64,000 nucleotides of DNA from Leuconostoc suionicum (GTDB lineage: Bacteria; Bacillota; Bacilli; Lactobacillales; Lactobacillaceae). The stretch's first letter is position 1; the number at the start of each line of letters is the position of its first letter. The notes beneath the pieces were generated by a model, which was given only the letters and a program-made list of their open reading frames with translations, was not told the origin of the DNA and made no database searches. Below, piece after piece: positions 9,196 to 17,987 of this stretch. Made by a program: the position numbers and the translations under genes. The DNA lies in the NCBI RefSeq assembly GCF_001891125.1, contig NZ_CP015247.1, positions 1,010,501-1,074,500 on the forward strand, written 5' to 3'.

Positions 9196-11169
9196 ATGGA
9201 ATCTCAAATTCAAAAAATAACAGGTTTAACTGAAGACTATCGAATGCAGATTATGGAAATTTTAAAGAGTGACATGCCTACATTGTTTGATGAAAACGGT
9301 GATGTTAACAGGGATGTTCTTCTAGCGCTATTAGATGGTGAAAATAACGATAATGTGAAATATGAATTTAATTGGCCTGGTAAGGCTGAGGCAATTCGTT
9401 CCGCATTTAGTGCTACTGATTCTACATTGTTACCTAGAGTAGATAAGTCTAAAAATTGGGATGAAACTGACAATATCTATATTGAGGGTGACAATCTTGA
9501 AAGTCTAAAGTTGTTACAGAAGAGTTATCAAGGAGCTATTAAGATGATATATCTTGATCCTCCGTACAACACGGGACGTGATTTCGTGTACAAGGATAAT
9601 TACACAACGCCTCTAAAAGCATATCTTCAAGTAACGGGTCAACGTGATTCTGAGGGGAACAAAACATCTACTAATTCTGAAACTAATGGTAAATATCATT
9701 CAAATTGGTTGTCAATGATGCTGCCAAGGTTAATTCTTGCTAGAAACTTATTGACGGACGATGGGGTTATGTTTATCTCCATTGACGATCATGAATTCGC
9801 TAATTTGAAAAAGTTATTACTAATTTCCGGATTCTCAGAAGATGATATCTTGAGTACTTTAATTTGGCGTTTGCCACGAGGCATTAATGCTGGAATTATT
9901 TCGAAAGCTCATGAGTATGTTCTTGTAGTGGCGAAAGATTATACTAAAATCAGTCATTTTAAATCCTCAGGAGACGAAGCATACATTATAGATCGAACAA
10001 ATAAAAGGGTTGATGGACGTCACCCAGCAAGTATTATTCATTTTCCTGCCGGAAGTGTGCGTTTTGACGGGGATTCCGCAGAATTTAAGGATGAAATACC
10101 TGGAAATGAGTTAATTAAGATTCATGGAGTCTTGAAGTTTAAAGATGGAATGTTAGCTAATGATGTTGATTTGGAAGCTGGGTGGACCAACAAAAATATG
10201 ATTAAGTCATTCCTCCGGGGCGAACAGGTCTTCGATTCTAAAGGTCAAAAAATTGAAGAGTTTTTCTTTAAAACTAATGGGAAGTTGTATTCTAAGAAAC
10301 TGAAGTCAACTCAGGTTATTAAAACCGTGACGGATGGGTTGCCAGATAATCAGGCAGCGAAGGATGAAATTATTTCTTTATTTGGTGAAGATGCTTTTTC
10401 GTTCCCAAAACCGTCTGATTTAATTAAATGGATGATGTCACTTGTCATTGAAGATGGGGATATTGTAGCGGATTTCTTTTCTGGTTCGGGAACATTAGGC
10501 CATGCCGCGTTTAAAATGGCCAGTGAAGGAACTGCTAATCGGTTTATCATGGTTCAGTTGCCGGAGAATTTAGATGAATCAGTTTTAAACGCTACTGGTG
10601 ATGCCAAAACGGCGATTGAACAAACTATTCAGGTCTTGGAAAAACTTGGGAAGCCGCATGCTCTGACTGAATTAGCGGAGGAGAGACTAAAGAGAGCGGG
10701 GCGGGTGGTGCAAGAGAACACAGAGAATGTGATTATTGATACTGGGTTCAAAGTGTTTGAGTTAGCTTCTTCAAATATTAAAAAGTGGAACGTTAATCGG
10801 CAAACTGATTTGTTGGATTTTAATGCAAAAAATTTAAAAGACAGCCGTTCTAATTTAGACTTAGTCTATGAAGTTCTGATTAAAGAAGGCCTAGATCTTT
10901 CTGCGAACATTGATGAAATATCAGTTGGTACGGGTTCCGTCTACAATGTTGAATATGGTTCTCTTTTTGTGGTTGTTGGTGAAATGTTGACAAGAGAAGT
11001 CGCAAACGTCATTTCACGTTTGAGGGAATATGCGGAGAAACAAGAAGACTTAATTGTGTCAAATGTGATTTTGTCCGACAATGCCTTTGTCAACACTGAG
11101 GAAAAGTTGAACTCGTTAGAAATCTTAAAAAATGCGGGATACGATATGTCTGAAATTAAGTCAATTTAG
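9196..11169 (+). CDS. Type III-like DNA methyltransferase (Mod), beta class
   Basis: The protein has 657 residues. It carries the adenine N6/cytosine N4 methyltransferase motif IYLDPPYNTGRDF (DPPY at residues 121-124) and, much later, the AdoMet site DFFSGSGTLGHA (about 425-436). Motif IV before motif I with a long target-recognition region between them is the beta-class order of type III Mod proteins. The length is typical. It should methylate adenine in a short asymmetric site and direct the Res subunit downstream. It starts at ATG 9196, 21 bp after the DUF4391-like gene. The Shine-Dalgarno is weak (AGGA at 9178), so it may be made by coupling. Confidence 0.92.
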   Translation: MESQIQKITGLTEDYRMQIMEILKSDMPTLFDENGDVNRDVLLALLDGENNDNVKYEFNWPGKAEAIRSAFSATDSTLLPRVDKSKNWDETDNIYIEGDNLESLKLLQKSYQGAIKMIYLDPPYNTGRDFVYKDNYTTPLKAYLQVTGQRDSEGNKTSTNSETNGKYHSNWLSMMLPRLILARNLLTDDGVMFISIDDHEFANLKKLLLISGFSEDDILSTLIWRLPRGINAGIISKAHEYVLVVAKDYTKISHFKSSGDEAYIIDRTNKRVDGRHPASIIHFPAGSVRFDGDSAEFKDEIPGNELIKIHGVLKFKDGMLANDVDLEAGWTNKNMIKSFLRGEQVFDSKGQKIEEFFFKTNGKLYSKKLKSTQVIKTVTDGLPDNQAAKDEIISLFGEDAFSFPKPSDLIKWMMSLVIEDGDIVADFFSGSGTLGHAAFKMASEGTANRFIMVQLPENLDESVLNATGDAKTAIEQTIQVLEKLGKPHALTELAEERLKRAGRVVQENTENVIIDTGFKVFELASSNIKKWNVNRQTDLLDFNAKNLKDSRSNLDLVYEVLIKEGLDLSANIDEISVGTGSVYNVEYGSLFVVVGEMLTREVANVISRLREYAEKQEDLIVSNVILSDNAFVNTEEKLNSLEILKNAGYDMSEIKSI

Positions 11170-11183
11170 TGAGGAGCAAGTAA

Positions 11184-14100
11184 GTGAAAATAAGGTTTGA
11201 TCAGCTTGCGTATCAGGATGATGCGGTTAATTCCGCTGTTAATATCTTTAGGGGACAAGAGATACGGCAAAACAACTTCACTGTTGTGGGCCCTGAAATG
11301 TTGGGACAGCAGCAAAATGATGTTGGTGTTGGAAATTCTTTAGGAGTATCTCGTAAGGTGTTGCTAGAAAACGTTAGAGAGATACAAATTACTAATGGAA
11401 TTTCACCAATTGAGGCTATGCCCGTCGGATTTCCACAATTTAATGTGGAAATGGAAACTGGTACAGGTAAAACTTTTGTGTATTTCAAAACCATCTTGGA
11501 GTTACACAAGGTATATGGATTTACGAAGTTTGTCATCCTAGTGCCATCGGTTGCAATCCTTGAAGGTGTGCGCAAAACTTACGAAATAACGAAAGAATAT
11601 TTTAAGTCTCAGTATGATGGTGAAGTGTTTAACACGTTTGTATATAATCCGGATAAACCTACTGAGGTTAGAAATTATGCTACATCAGCAACGATTAATA
11701 TTATGATAATTAATATTCAAAAATTTAATCGTGATGATACTAAGTTCAAACAGCCGATGGAGAAATTGGAAGGTGTTGCACCCATTGATGTAGTGCAAAA
11801 AACTAATCCGATTCTTATAATTGATGAACCACAGTCAACAGATAACACTGAAAATGCAAAGGCCGCAATTCGAGACTTGCATCCATCCGTTGCGTTTAGG
11901 TACTCAGCAACTCACCGTGATAAGTCATACCCATTGATTTATCGTTTGGGGCCGGTTGAAGCATATGATCAAGAATTGGTTAAGCAAATTGTGGTTTCTT
12001 CTATTGAAGCTGATGCGGATGGAAATGAAGCATACATGCGCCTGATTAGTACGGACGCTAAGAAGCAAACTGCTAAACTGGGTGTCTACAAGTTTAAGAA
12101 GGGTGCTGCAGGTGAGCAGGCTGAAATCACAGTGAAGAAGGGTGATAATATCGCTCTAAAGACGAAGCTTAGTGTCTATGATGACTATGGCGACGTTCAG
12201 GATATCGACTTTACACGTGATGATGATCCAAACACACAGGCTGTACACTTTACAACTCACGAGTCGCTGACTATGGCATCTCAAAATATTCAGGATGAGA
12301 ATGCTAAGCGTTTGCAAATTCGAAATACAATCCGGAATCACTTGAATAAGGAATTGTACTTGAATCCTAGGGGGATTAAAGTATTGAGTTTGTTCTTTAT
12401 TGATGAGGTTGCGAAGTACCGTGCGTCACAAGATGAAGATGCGGAACTTGGTGAGTATGGTCGGTGGTTTGAGGAAGAATATGAGCGACTTATTGCTGAA
12501 GATACGTATAAAAATTTGCGTGATCGAGATGTGCAAGTGCGCGAAGTTCACAATGGTTATTTCTCAGTTGATGGAAAAACGGGAGCTTTCAAGAATTCTC
12601 GAGTAGACACTAAGGGGAATAATAAGGCAACTAAGGACGATGAATCTGCATATGAGACCATAATGAAGAATAAGGAAGGGTTGCTTACCTTTTACGATGA
12701 AGAAAAGGGTAATACTTCAAACGCCAATAAGCTGCGATTCATCTGGTCGCACTCAGCGTTGAAGGAAGGTTGGGATAATCCCAATGTGTTCCAAATTGCA
12801 ACTCTGGTGGAAACGAAAGATACAATTACGAAGCGTCAAAAGATTGGTCGTGGATTGCGTATCGCGGTTAACCAAGATGGACAACGTGTTCCTGGTTTTG
12901 ATGTGAACACGTTGACGGTGATGGCCAATGAGTCTTATGAGAAGTTTGCTACCGATCTTCAAAAAGAATATGAAGACGACGGTGTTGAATTTGGTAAGTT
13001 CGAAGACATCATCTTTACCAAAATCGAACGTACAGTGGTGGCTGAAGATGGTACTGAATCTACACGCCACTTGACGGTTGATGAGTCAACACAACTGGTT
13101 ACCGAACTTGTTGATGCCGGTTACTTGTCATCAAATAGAAAGGCAACTTCAAAGTTGCAAGAAGCCGTTCAACGTCAAACAATTGAACTTAGTGATGAGT
13201 TTGGTGACGTTAAGGCTGAAGTTCTTCGAATTGCGGAGCATAATATGGGACGTGTACCGGTTAAGCGAGATATGCCGATTAAGGATGTCCCTGCAAAGTT
13301 GGATTTGATTAAAGATCCCAACTTCTTGGAGCTTTGGAATCATATTAACAAGAAGACAACTTACGAAATCCACTTTGATGAAGACCAATTTGTCAATTTA
13401 GCTGTAGCTCGACTTAAGCATGGTTCACCAATTAGTCGGGTGCAATATACAACGCGTATGGCATCAATTAAGCAGACCGATGGTGGAATTGTTTACGATG
13501 CCGAACAAGGTGATGGTACTCGTGAAACGGTTGCGAAGGCAGAATACGACTTGAGTAAGTTCGATATTTTGACTTATCTTCAAAATGAAACTGGCCTCAC
13601 TCGTCGGATTATTGCACGCATTTTGAATGGTGCTGCTGATCGAGTTACTGCTGATTTCAAGATGAACCCAGTTGCGTACGAAGAGTACGTTGGCGACTTG
13701 TTGAATGAACTAAAAGAGAATCACATCGCTGAAAACATCGTTTACAAGATGACCGATGAAGAATGGGATGCTGAGTTATTCAAGTCTGAGCCTTTGCGCG
13801 GTGTTGTTGAAGGTGACACGCCAAACATGGTTTCGGTTAGTGATGATAAGACGCCATACGCATATGTACGTTACGACTCTAAGATTGAAAAGAAGTTCGC
13901 CGAATCGGCTAACCTGGACAATAACGTCAAGTACTTCATTAAGTTACCGTCTTGGTTTAATATTTCAACACCAACACGAAACTACAATCCCGACTGGGCA
14001 GTTCTCAGGGAAATTAATGGCGATAAGGTGATGCATTTTGTCGCTGAAACCAAGGGAACAATTGAATCAGAACTAGCACGACCTGAGCGTGTACGCATTC

Positions 14101-14186
14101 AATATGGTCGTAAACATTTCAAAGCTTTGAGGCGTGACGGTGTTGATGTTGAGTACCGTGTCGTTACAGATGAAAATCAATTATAA
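11184..14186 (+). CDS. Type III-like restriction subunit (Res), helicase plus nuclease
   Basis: The protein has 1000 residues and starts at GTG 11184 behind GAGGAG. Helicase motifs are METGTGKTFVY (Walker A), LIIDEPQ (DEAD-box position), FRYSATHRD, SALKEGWDNPNV and RQKIGRGLRIAV. The C-terminus has a PD-(D/E)XK-type nuclease: NYNPDWAVL followed by HFVAETKG (D...ETK). This is the normal Res layout, and the size is normal. It hydrolyses ATP and cuts DNA when bound to Mod on unmethylated sites. A good terminator follows at 14249. Nothing is broken, so the operon looks functional. Confidence 0.92.
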   Translation: MKIRFDQLAYQDDAVNSAVNIFRGQEIRQNNFTVVGPEMLGQQQNDVGVGNSLGVSRKVLLENVREIQITNGISPIEAMPVGFPQFNVEMETGTGKTFVYFKTILELHKVYGFTKFVILVPSVAILEGVRKTYEITKEYFKSQYDGEVFNTFVYNPDKPTEVRNYATSATINIMIINIQKFNRDDTKFKQPMEKLEGVAPIDVVQKTNPILIIDEPQSTDNTENAKAAIRDLHPSVAFRYSATHRDKSYPLIYRLGPVEAYDQELVKQIVVSSIEADADGNEAYMRLISTDAKKQTAKLGVYKFKKGAAGEQAEITVKKGDNIALKTKLSVYDDYGDVQDIDFTRDDDPNTQAVHFTTHESLTMASQNIQDENAKRLQIRNTIRNHLNKELYLNPRGIKVLSLFFIDEVAKYRASQDEDAELGEYGRWFEEEYERLIAEDTYKNLRDRDVQVREVHNGYFSVDGKTGAFKNSRVDTKGNNKATKDDESAYETIMKNKEGLLTFYDEEKGNTSNANKLRFIWSHSALKEGWDNPNVFQIATLVETKDTITKRQKIGRGLRIAVNQDGQRVPGFDVNTLTVMANESYEKFATDLQKEYEDDGVEFGKFEDIIFTKIERTVVAEDGTESTRHLTVDESTQLVTELVDAGYLSSNRKATSKLQEAVQRQTIELSDEFGDVKAEVLRIAEHNMGRVPVKRDMPIKDVPAKLDLIKDPNFLELWNHINKKTTYEIHFDEDQFVNLAVARLKHGSPISRVQYTTRMASIKQTDGGIVYDAEQGDGTRETVAKAEYDLSKFDILTYLQNETGLTRRIIARILNGAADRVTADFKMNPVAYEEYVGDLLNELKENHIAENIVYKMTDEEWDAELFKSEPLRGVVEGDTPNMVSVSDDKTPYAYVRYDSKIEKKFAESANLDNNVKYFIKLPSWFNISTPTRNYNPDWAVLREINGDKVMHFVAETKGTIESELARPERVRIQYGRKHFKALRRDGVDVEYRVVTDENQL

Positions 14187-14248
14187 TTTATATCACGCTG
14201 ACCTATAGGGTCTATAATTAGTAATGACCCCTCAAAAAGACAATTAAA

Positions 14249-14290
14249 ACAGCCCCCATTATCTACCGGTTAGATAATGGGGGCTGTTTT
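14249..14290 (+). terminator. Strong terminator of the restriction-like operon
   Basis: A 17-bp perfect stem (ACAGCCCCCATTATCTA, 14249-14265, with its complement at 14271-14287) and a five-base loop are followed by a T run. It lies 63 bp after the Res stop codon. Confidence 0.93.
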
Positions 14291-14363
14291 GTTGTTAAGT
14301 GATATAATAAACCATAAAAGAAGTTTAGAAATACGGTCCTGGTCATCAATAAATAAACAATTT

Positions 14364-14396
14364 ATTTAATTAATTATTTAATTAATTATTTAATTT
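14364..14396. repeat. 12-bp tandem repeat ATTTAATTAATT
   Basis: Two full units (14364-14375 and 14376-14387) and most of a third lie just upstream of the integrase fragment. The stretch is entirely A/T. It may be an operator or just a slippage product. Confidence 0.8.
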
Positions 14397-14416
14397 CAGA
14401 AAGGTATATATAAATC

Positions 14417-14533
14417 ATGGCGCAACAAATTGTCCTACCCATCAAAGACTCCAACGTCTTAAAGATGGTACAAGATACACTTCTCGATAGTTTCTGTACT
14501 TCTTGGCATTTTAGAAAGGAAATCTTCTCATGA
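14417..14533 (+). pseudogene. N-terminal scrap of a probable tyrosine recombinase
   Basis: A 38-codon frame begins MAQQIVLPIKDSNVLKMVQD, which resembles the N-terminus of plasmid site-specific integrases, and then changes to unrelated residues and stops at 14531. It overlaps the ATG of pcp (14530). The junction suggests that a rearrangement fused the integrase start to the pcp upstream region. The ribosome site GAAAGG (14399-14404) precedes it. Confidence 0.5.
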
Positions 14534-15177
14534 AAATTCTTGTTACCGGATTTGATCCCTTTGGCGACGATAAAATTAATCCTGCGATTGAAGCCGTGAA
14601 ACGTTTGCCGGATGAAATTGCTGGGGCACAAATCGTTAAATTGGAAATTCCGACAAAGTTTAATGTTTCAGCCGATGTCGTTAAAGATGCTATTGCCAAA
14701 GAAAAGCCTGACTATGTGTTGAGCATTGGTCAGGCTGGTGGCCGGTTTGAACTCACGCCGGAGCGAGTTGCGATTAACTTGGATGACGGTCGGATTCAAG
14801 ATAATGCCGGGTATCAGCCACTTAATCACACGATTCATGGCGATGGCGAGAATGCCTACTTTACCCAGTTACCAATTAAGGCCATGGCCAAAGCCATTCG
14901 GGAAGCTGGTGTTCCGTCAGCAGTCTCCAACACAGCAGGCACTTACGTCTGCAACCACATTTTTTATCAGGTACAGTATATGCTGGATAAGATGTTTCCC
15001 GATATTAAGGCCGGCTTCATGCATATTCCATTTTTGCCGGAACAGGTTGTCACTCGTCCGGAAACACCAGCGTTGTCATTGGACGATGATGTTTTAGGCA
15101 TCACTGCCGCTATCAAGGCCATCGTGTCCCGTGACGGCAAAGGCGATATCGAAACGATTGAAGGCAAGGATCACTAA
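14530..15177 (+). CDS. pcp: Pyrrolidone-carboxylate peptidase (pyroglutamyl peptidase I)
   Basis: The protein has 215 residues, the family's usual length. It removes N-terminal pyroglutamate from peptides in the cytoplasm. Catalytic residues of peptidase family C15 are in place: E78 ([12 protein letters not shown]), C141 ([14 protein letters not shown]) and H165 ([10 protein letters not shown]). The start ATG 14530 has AGAAAGGAA upstream (14512-14520). The coding sequence is richer in G and C than its neighbours, and it sits among recombinase and transposase scraps. Both points suggest it was carried in as a cargo gene from another lactic acid bacterium. Confidence 0.95.
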   Translation: MKILVTGFDPFGDDKINPAIEAVKRLPDEIAGAQIVKLEIPTKFNVSADVVKDAIAKEKPDYVLSIGQAGGRFELTPERVAINLDDGRIQDNAGYQPLNHTIHGDGENAYFTQLPIKAMAKAIREAGVPSAVSNTAGTYVCNHIFYQVQYMLDKMFPDIKAGFMHIPFLPEQVVTRPETPALSLDDDVLGITAAIKAIVSRDGKGDIETIEGKDH

Positions 15178-15225
15178 AAGCCTGTTTAGTGTTTTTGCAG
15201 AACAGCTGAATTTTAGATATGCTTT

Positions 15226-15412
15226 GGTAGATTATTGTAAAATTAATCCGAACGCTGTTCGGACGAAAAAGACCAGCTTCCTTTAAAATGGTGTTTACCA
15301 CAACCCATTTTTAGGAGCTGATCTTTTGTCTAGTATAACCTATTCAGAATGAATTAAAATCGAAACTTTTTGTGAGCTAGGTCTGTCCAATACCCAAGTG
15401 GCTGATCGGTTA
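15226..15412 (+). pseudogene. Left-end remnant of a second IS30-family element
   Basis: It begins with an IS30-type terminal repeat (GGTAGATTATTGTAAAATTA, compare the IS1070 end). A transposase start follows at TTG 15326 behind TTAGGAG: SSITYSE, an in-frame TGA, then IKIETFCELGLSNTQVADRL. The match ends near 15412, where resolvase sequence begins. Only about 30 codons remain and one carries a stop, so it is dead. Confidence 0.75.
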
Positions 15413-15692
15413 AATCCATATTCAAAATATTAACTTTGACATTTTCTTTAAACAACTCTTGGATAATGGCTAACGCCTCGCGCGTGTTCCGCGCAAACCG
15501 ATCCAACTTAGTGACAATCAAAGTATCGCCTGTTTTTAGAACGCGCAACAGTTTTTGAAACTCCGGTCGTTCAGTAGTTGTGCCGGTAAACTTTTCTTGA
15601 AAGATTTTTTCTGCTCCTGCAAATTTTAGTAACTCAATTTGATTTGCTAATTTTTCATCAGTGGTACTGACCCGCGCATAGCCATATTTCAT
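15354..15692 (-). pseudogene. Serine recombinase (resolvase/invertase), C-terminus lost
   Basis: The N-terminal catalytic domain is complete: MKYGYARVST with the nucleophile S9, then GDTLIVTKLDRFARNTREAL. Normal proteins are about 190 residues with a C-terminal helix-turn-helix. Here resolvase sequence stops near residue 93, at the junction with the IS30 remnant, and the last 19 codons are read from IS sequence. Without the DNA-binding domain it should be inactive. Plasmid resolvases resolve multimers. Confidence 0.85.
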
Positions 15693-15701
15693 CTTTTTAT
15701 C

Positions 15702-15727
15702 TCATTACTTATGTCATTAAGTAATGA
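15702..15727. promoter_or_regulatory. Inverted repeat upstream of the truncated resolvase
   Basis: TCATTACTT (15702-15710) and AAGTAATGA (15719-15727) form a perfect 9-bp inverted repeat with an 8-bp spacer. It begins ten bases upstream of the resolvase start. In this position it is likely a res subsite or an operator bound by the resolvase. Confidence 0.5.
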
Positions 15728-15866
15728 AACGGATCTAACCCTTTAATTATTGACTTATAAGCAGCTTCCAAAAAAACTTTCACAAAGTCTTTGGAAGCCT
15801 TATTTTAATACTCATTTTTCAAAATTTCACAAGCGTTCGAGTTTTAGACCAATTGGTATTTTGGAG

Positions 15867-15877
15867 TATGCTATACT
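15867..15877 (+). promoter_or_regulatory. Extended -10 promoter of the holin-like toxin locus
   Basis: TATGCTATACT gives an extended -10 (TGC then TATACT) without a good -35. The same sequence is kept in the truncated duplicate at 2092-2102 (TATGTTATACT). Transcription would begin near 15884, 15 bases before the leader ATG. Confidence 0.6.
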
Positions 15878-15898
15878 AGTTACAGCAAACAAGTTAAG

Positions 15899-15976
15899 AT
15901 GGTGGCTATCCCGAATGGAGGTGGTGCTTATGGTGTAACAGCTAGAAGCCCAGATTCTAGGAAAGGAGATGCCTAG
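15899..15976 (+). CDS. Leader peptide of the holin-like toxin, 25 aa
   Basis: The frame reads MVAIPNGGGAYGVTARSPDS and then RKGDA, and its TAG stop (15974-15976) shares one base with the toxin GTG. This leader is a familiar companion of the Hol-Tox toxin family in lactobacilli. Translation of the leader probably couples to or controls toxin translation. It has no membrane segment and is unlikely to act on its own. Confidence 0.6.
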   Translation: MVAIPNGGGAYGVTARSPDSRKGDA

Positions 15977-16080
15977 TGTCCGTATCGGATGCATTACAGC
16001 TAATGATTAGCTTTGGAATGTTTATTCTATCGTTAATTACTTTAGTTGTTGTGTTGATCAAAAACAGCGCAAAAAAATAA
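15976..16080 (+). CDS. Holin-like type I toxin (Hol-Tox family), 34 aa
   Basis: The product is MSVSDALQLMISFGMFILSL, then ITLVVVLIKNSAKK: a short N-terminus, one membrane helix and a basic tail. This fits the putative holin-like toxin family (type I, membrane-acting). The GTG start has AAAGGAG seven bases upstream. An antisense RNA gene converges on the 3' end (16070-16188, minus strand), as expected for a type I pair. It would serve plasmid maintenance. The gene is too short for most ORF callers. Confidence 0.85.
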   Translation: MSVSDALQLMISFGMFILSLITLVVVLIKNSAKK

Positions 16081-16188
16081 CCATTCTTAGCTTTGGATGA
16101 GCGAATGGTTATTAGTTTAACTTAAAGCTTAGCCACCGTCGAAACGGGTTTGCTAGGAGTCGTAGTTAGCGCTACGGCTCTTTTCTAT
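16070..16188 (-). ncRNA. Antisense antitoxin RNA of the holin-like toxin
   Basis: The minus strand has a promoter with -35 GTGACA (16217-16222), a 16-bp spacer and -10 TATAAT (16195-16200). About 118 bases downstream is a terminator: stem 16103-16113 with 16076-16086, then a T run on the minus strand at 16070-16077. The RNA would be complementary to the toxin mRNA 3' region and to the last toxin codons. The layout is that of convergent type I antitoxins. Confidence 0.7.
16157..16184 (+). terminator. Terminator of the toxin mRNA
   Basis: GAGTCGTAG (16157-16165) pairs with CTACGGCTC (16172-16180), followed by TTTT. It lies within the antisense RNA gene near its 5' end, so the two transcripts overlap by about 100 bases. 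Confidence 0.75.
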
Positions 16189-16242
16189 GTCTTTATTATA
16201 GCATAGCTTTTTCTTTTGTCACAAATTTAATGTTTTGTTCGC

Positions 16243-16271
16243 TTGCTTAAACGAACGCTTGTTCGTATAAT
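16243..16271 (+). promoter_or_regulatory. Promoter with LexA-type SOS box for the uvrX operon
   Basis: The -35 is TTGCTT (16243-16248), the spacer 17 bp and the -10 TATAAT (16266-16271). The spacer contains CGAACGCTTGTTCG (16252-16265), a perfect palindrome that fits the Gram-positive LexA/DinR consensus GAAC-N4-GTTC. A repressor there would block polymerase, so the operon should be induced by DNA damage. Confidence 0.88.
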
Positions 16272-16303
16272 GAATTATACACAATTGTTTTTGGAGGTTG
16301 CTG

Positions 16304-17626
16304 ATGGAAAACGCAATCACAACTGAATATGATTATAGCAAAGAAAACCGTGGCGTGTTCTTCCTAATTGATTCAAAAAGTTTCTACGCCAGTATTGAAA
16401 ATGTTGAGCGAGGCTTTAATCCATTAAAAAGTGATTTAGTCGTGATGTCTGAACAAGCAAACACTAATGGTGGTTTAGTTCTAGCGGCCTCACCAACAGC
16501 TAAGAAGGACTTAGGAATTAGTAATGTGATGCGCCAGCGTGATTTACCTGATGTGCATGGCTTGTTTATCGCACACCCTAGGATGAATAATTATATTGCT
16601 GAAAACCTAAAAATCAATAATATTTATCGTCAATATACCGATGATATTAATTTGCTGCCGTACTCGATTGATGAGTCTATTTTAGACGTAACCCACTCTT
16701 GGCGGTTGTTTGGTAAAACTCCTGAGGAAGTAGCTTTTAAAATTCAAAAGCAAGTTAGAGCAGAAACAGGTGTCTATTTAACGGTCGGTATTGGTGACAC
16801 GCCTGTGCTCGCTAAAATAGCCTTAGACATTGAAGCAAAGCACACTAGAAACCTGACGGGTGTTTGGCACTATGAGGATGTGCCGACAAAATTATGGCCC
16901 ATTACGAAACTTGATGATGTCTGGAGTATTGGCTCCCGTACGGCACACAAACTTGAAGTGATGGGTATCCATTCAATGTACGACTTAGCGCATCAGGATC
17001 CTTATCTATTTAGAGCAAAGATGGGGTTAGTGGGTGAGCAATTGTTTGCCTTATCTTGGGGCATTGATCGTACTGATATGACTGAGGTGGTCGTGCCTAA
17101 AAGCAAATCATACAGTAATTCTCAGGTATTACCGCGTGATTATAAACGAAAAGAAGAGATTGAGATTGTTGTTCGTGAAATGGCTGATCAAGTGGCTACC
17201 AGGATCAGAGCACATAAGAAACAAACTTGTTTGGTTAGCTTGTTCATCGGGTATTCTTTTTCCGAAAGTGAACGCCAGGGAAGTCATGGTTTTAGAAAAC
17301 AACAAAGAATTGATCCCACTAATGATACCCACAAACTAATGGCAATTATGGTGGCTTTGTTTGAAAAGCATTGGCATGGTGAAGTGATTCGCAATATTGG
17401 GATTGATTATGGCGGGTTAATTGAGGACACTGGCGTACAGCTTGACCTCTTTGAACAACCAGAAAAATCAATTAAATCCAACAAGATTGATCAAGTTGTT
17501 GATGAAATTCGAAAACGGTTTGGCACCACAGCCCTGATGCGGGCAATGTCCAAAGAAAAAGGCGGTACGGCGATTAACCGTGCCAGCCTTGTTGGTGGTC
17601 ATAACGGAGGTAACAGCTATGAGTGA
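16304..17626 (+). CDS. uvrX: Y-family DNA polymerase, UvrX/UmuC-like
   Basis: The protein has 440 residues. ATG 16304 is preferred because TTGGAGG (16291-16296) is seven bases upstream. The polymerase core begins FLIDSKSFYASIENVERG and contains YSIDESILDV, the metal-binding SxDE motif of the Y family. A helix-hairpin-helix (WSIGSRTAHKLEVMGI) and a little-finger domain follow. The tail QLDLFEQP resembles a beta-clamp-binding peptide. It carries out error-prone translesion synthesis. Plasmid copies of this type are common in lactic acid bacteria, and the perfect SOS box upstream supports damage induction. It is the first gene of a four-gene operon. Confidence 0.92.
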   Translation: MENAITTEYDYSKENRGVFFLIDSKSFYASIENVERGFNPLKSDLVVMSEQANTNGGLVLAASPTAKKDLGISNVMRQRDLPDVHGLFIAHPRMNNYIAENLKINNIYRQYTDDINLLPYSIDESILDVTHSWRLFGKTPEEVAFKIQKQVRAETGVYLTVGIGDTPVLAKIALDIEAKHTRNLTGVWHYEDVPTKLWPITKLDDVWSIGSRTAHKLEVMGIHSMYDLAHQDPYLFRAKMGLVGEQLFALSWGIDRTDMTEVVVPKSKSYSNSQVLPRDYKRKEEIEIVVREMADQVATRIRAHKKQTCLVSLFIGYSFSESERQGSHGFRKQQRIDPTNDTHKLMAIMVALFEKHWHGEVIRNIGIDYGGLIEDTGVQLDLFEQPEKSIKSNKIDQVVDEIRKRFGTTALMRAMSKEKGGTAINRASLVGGHNGGNSYE

Positions 17627-17987
17627 TGCAGAATTTAGTAAGATGATTAACAATTACTTTCAAAACGACTATCGCGAGCGTGGTAAGGTGAAGTGGAATG
17701 GCTATTTTCTGTCAGACCATACCTCAGCTTTAAAACGTGAAGCACAGACCAAAAATGCCGTACCTGTTAAATTACCAATGATGTCCTTAACGGCTTGTCA
17801 AAATATCTTGCGTCATGCCGCAGCGAATTATGAATTTGTGACTGTACAACAAAATATTGAGGACACGGACGGTCACTTAGTACCTAACCTAACAGGTTTG
17901 GTCGATGGTTTTTCTGACTTGGGTGTATATGTGCAAGAGACCTATATTGCCTTTGAAAATATTAGAGCGGTGGTGAAAGAAGAATGA
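17619..17987 (+). CDS. Small protein downstream of uvrX, possibly YolD-like
   Basis: The protein has 122 residues. ATG 17619 lies inside the uvrX stop region, with CGGAGG upstream (17605-17610). The sequence includes RERGKVKWNGYFLSDHTSAL and a short acidic C-terminus (AFENIRAVVKEE). Its place directly after a UvrX-type polymerase is the place of YolD-like proteins, but the sequence match is weak in my reading. It overlaps the next gene by 4 bp, so it is cotranscribed and translationally coupled. Confidence 0.6.
   Translation: MSDAEFSKMINNYFQNDYRERGKVKWNGYFLSDHTSALKREAQTKNAVPVKLPMMSLTACQNILRHAAANYEFVTVQQNIEDTDGHLVPNLTGLVDGFSDLGVYVQETYIAFENIRAVVKEE

Noticed and set aside
12753..13070. Minus-strand open frames inside the Res, Mod and helicase genes
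   Set aside because: They have no ribosome sites, and their translations are not protein-like; they are shadows of the large plus-strand genes.
15750..15938. 62-codon plus-strand frame before the holin-like toxin
   Set aside because: It overlaps the toxin promoter and leader in another frame and has no ribosome site.
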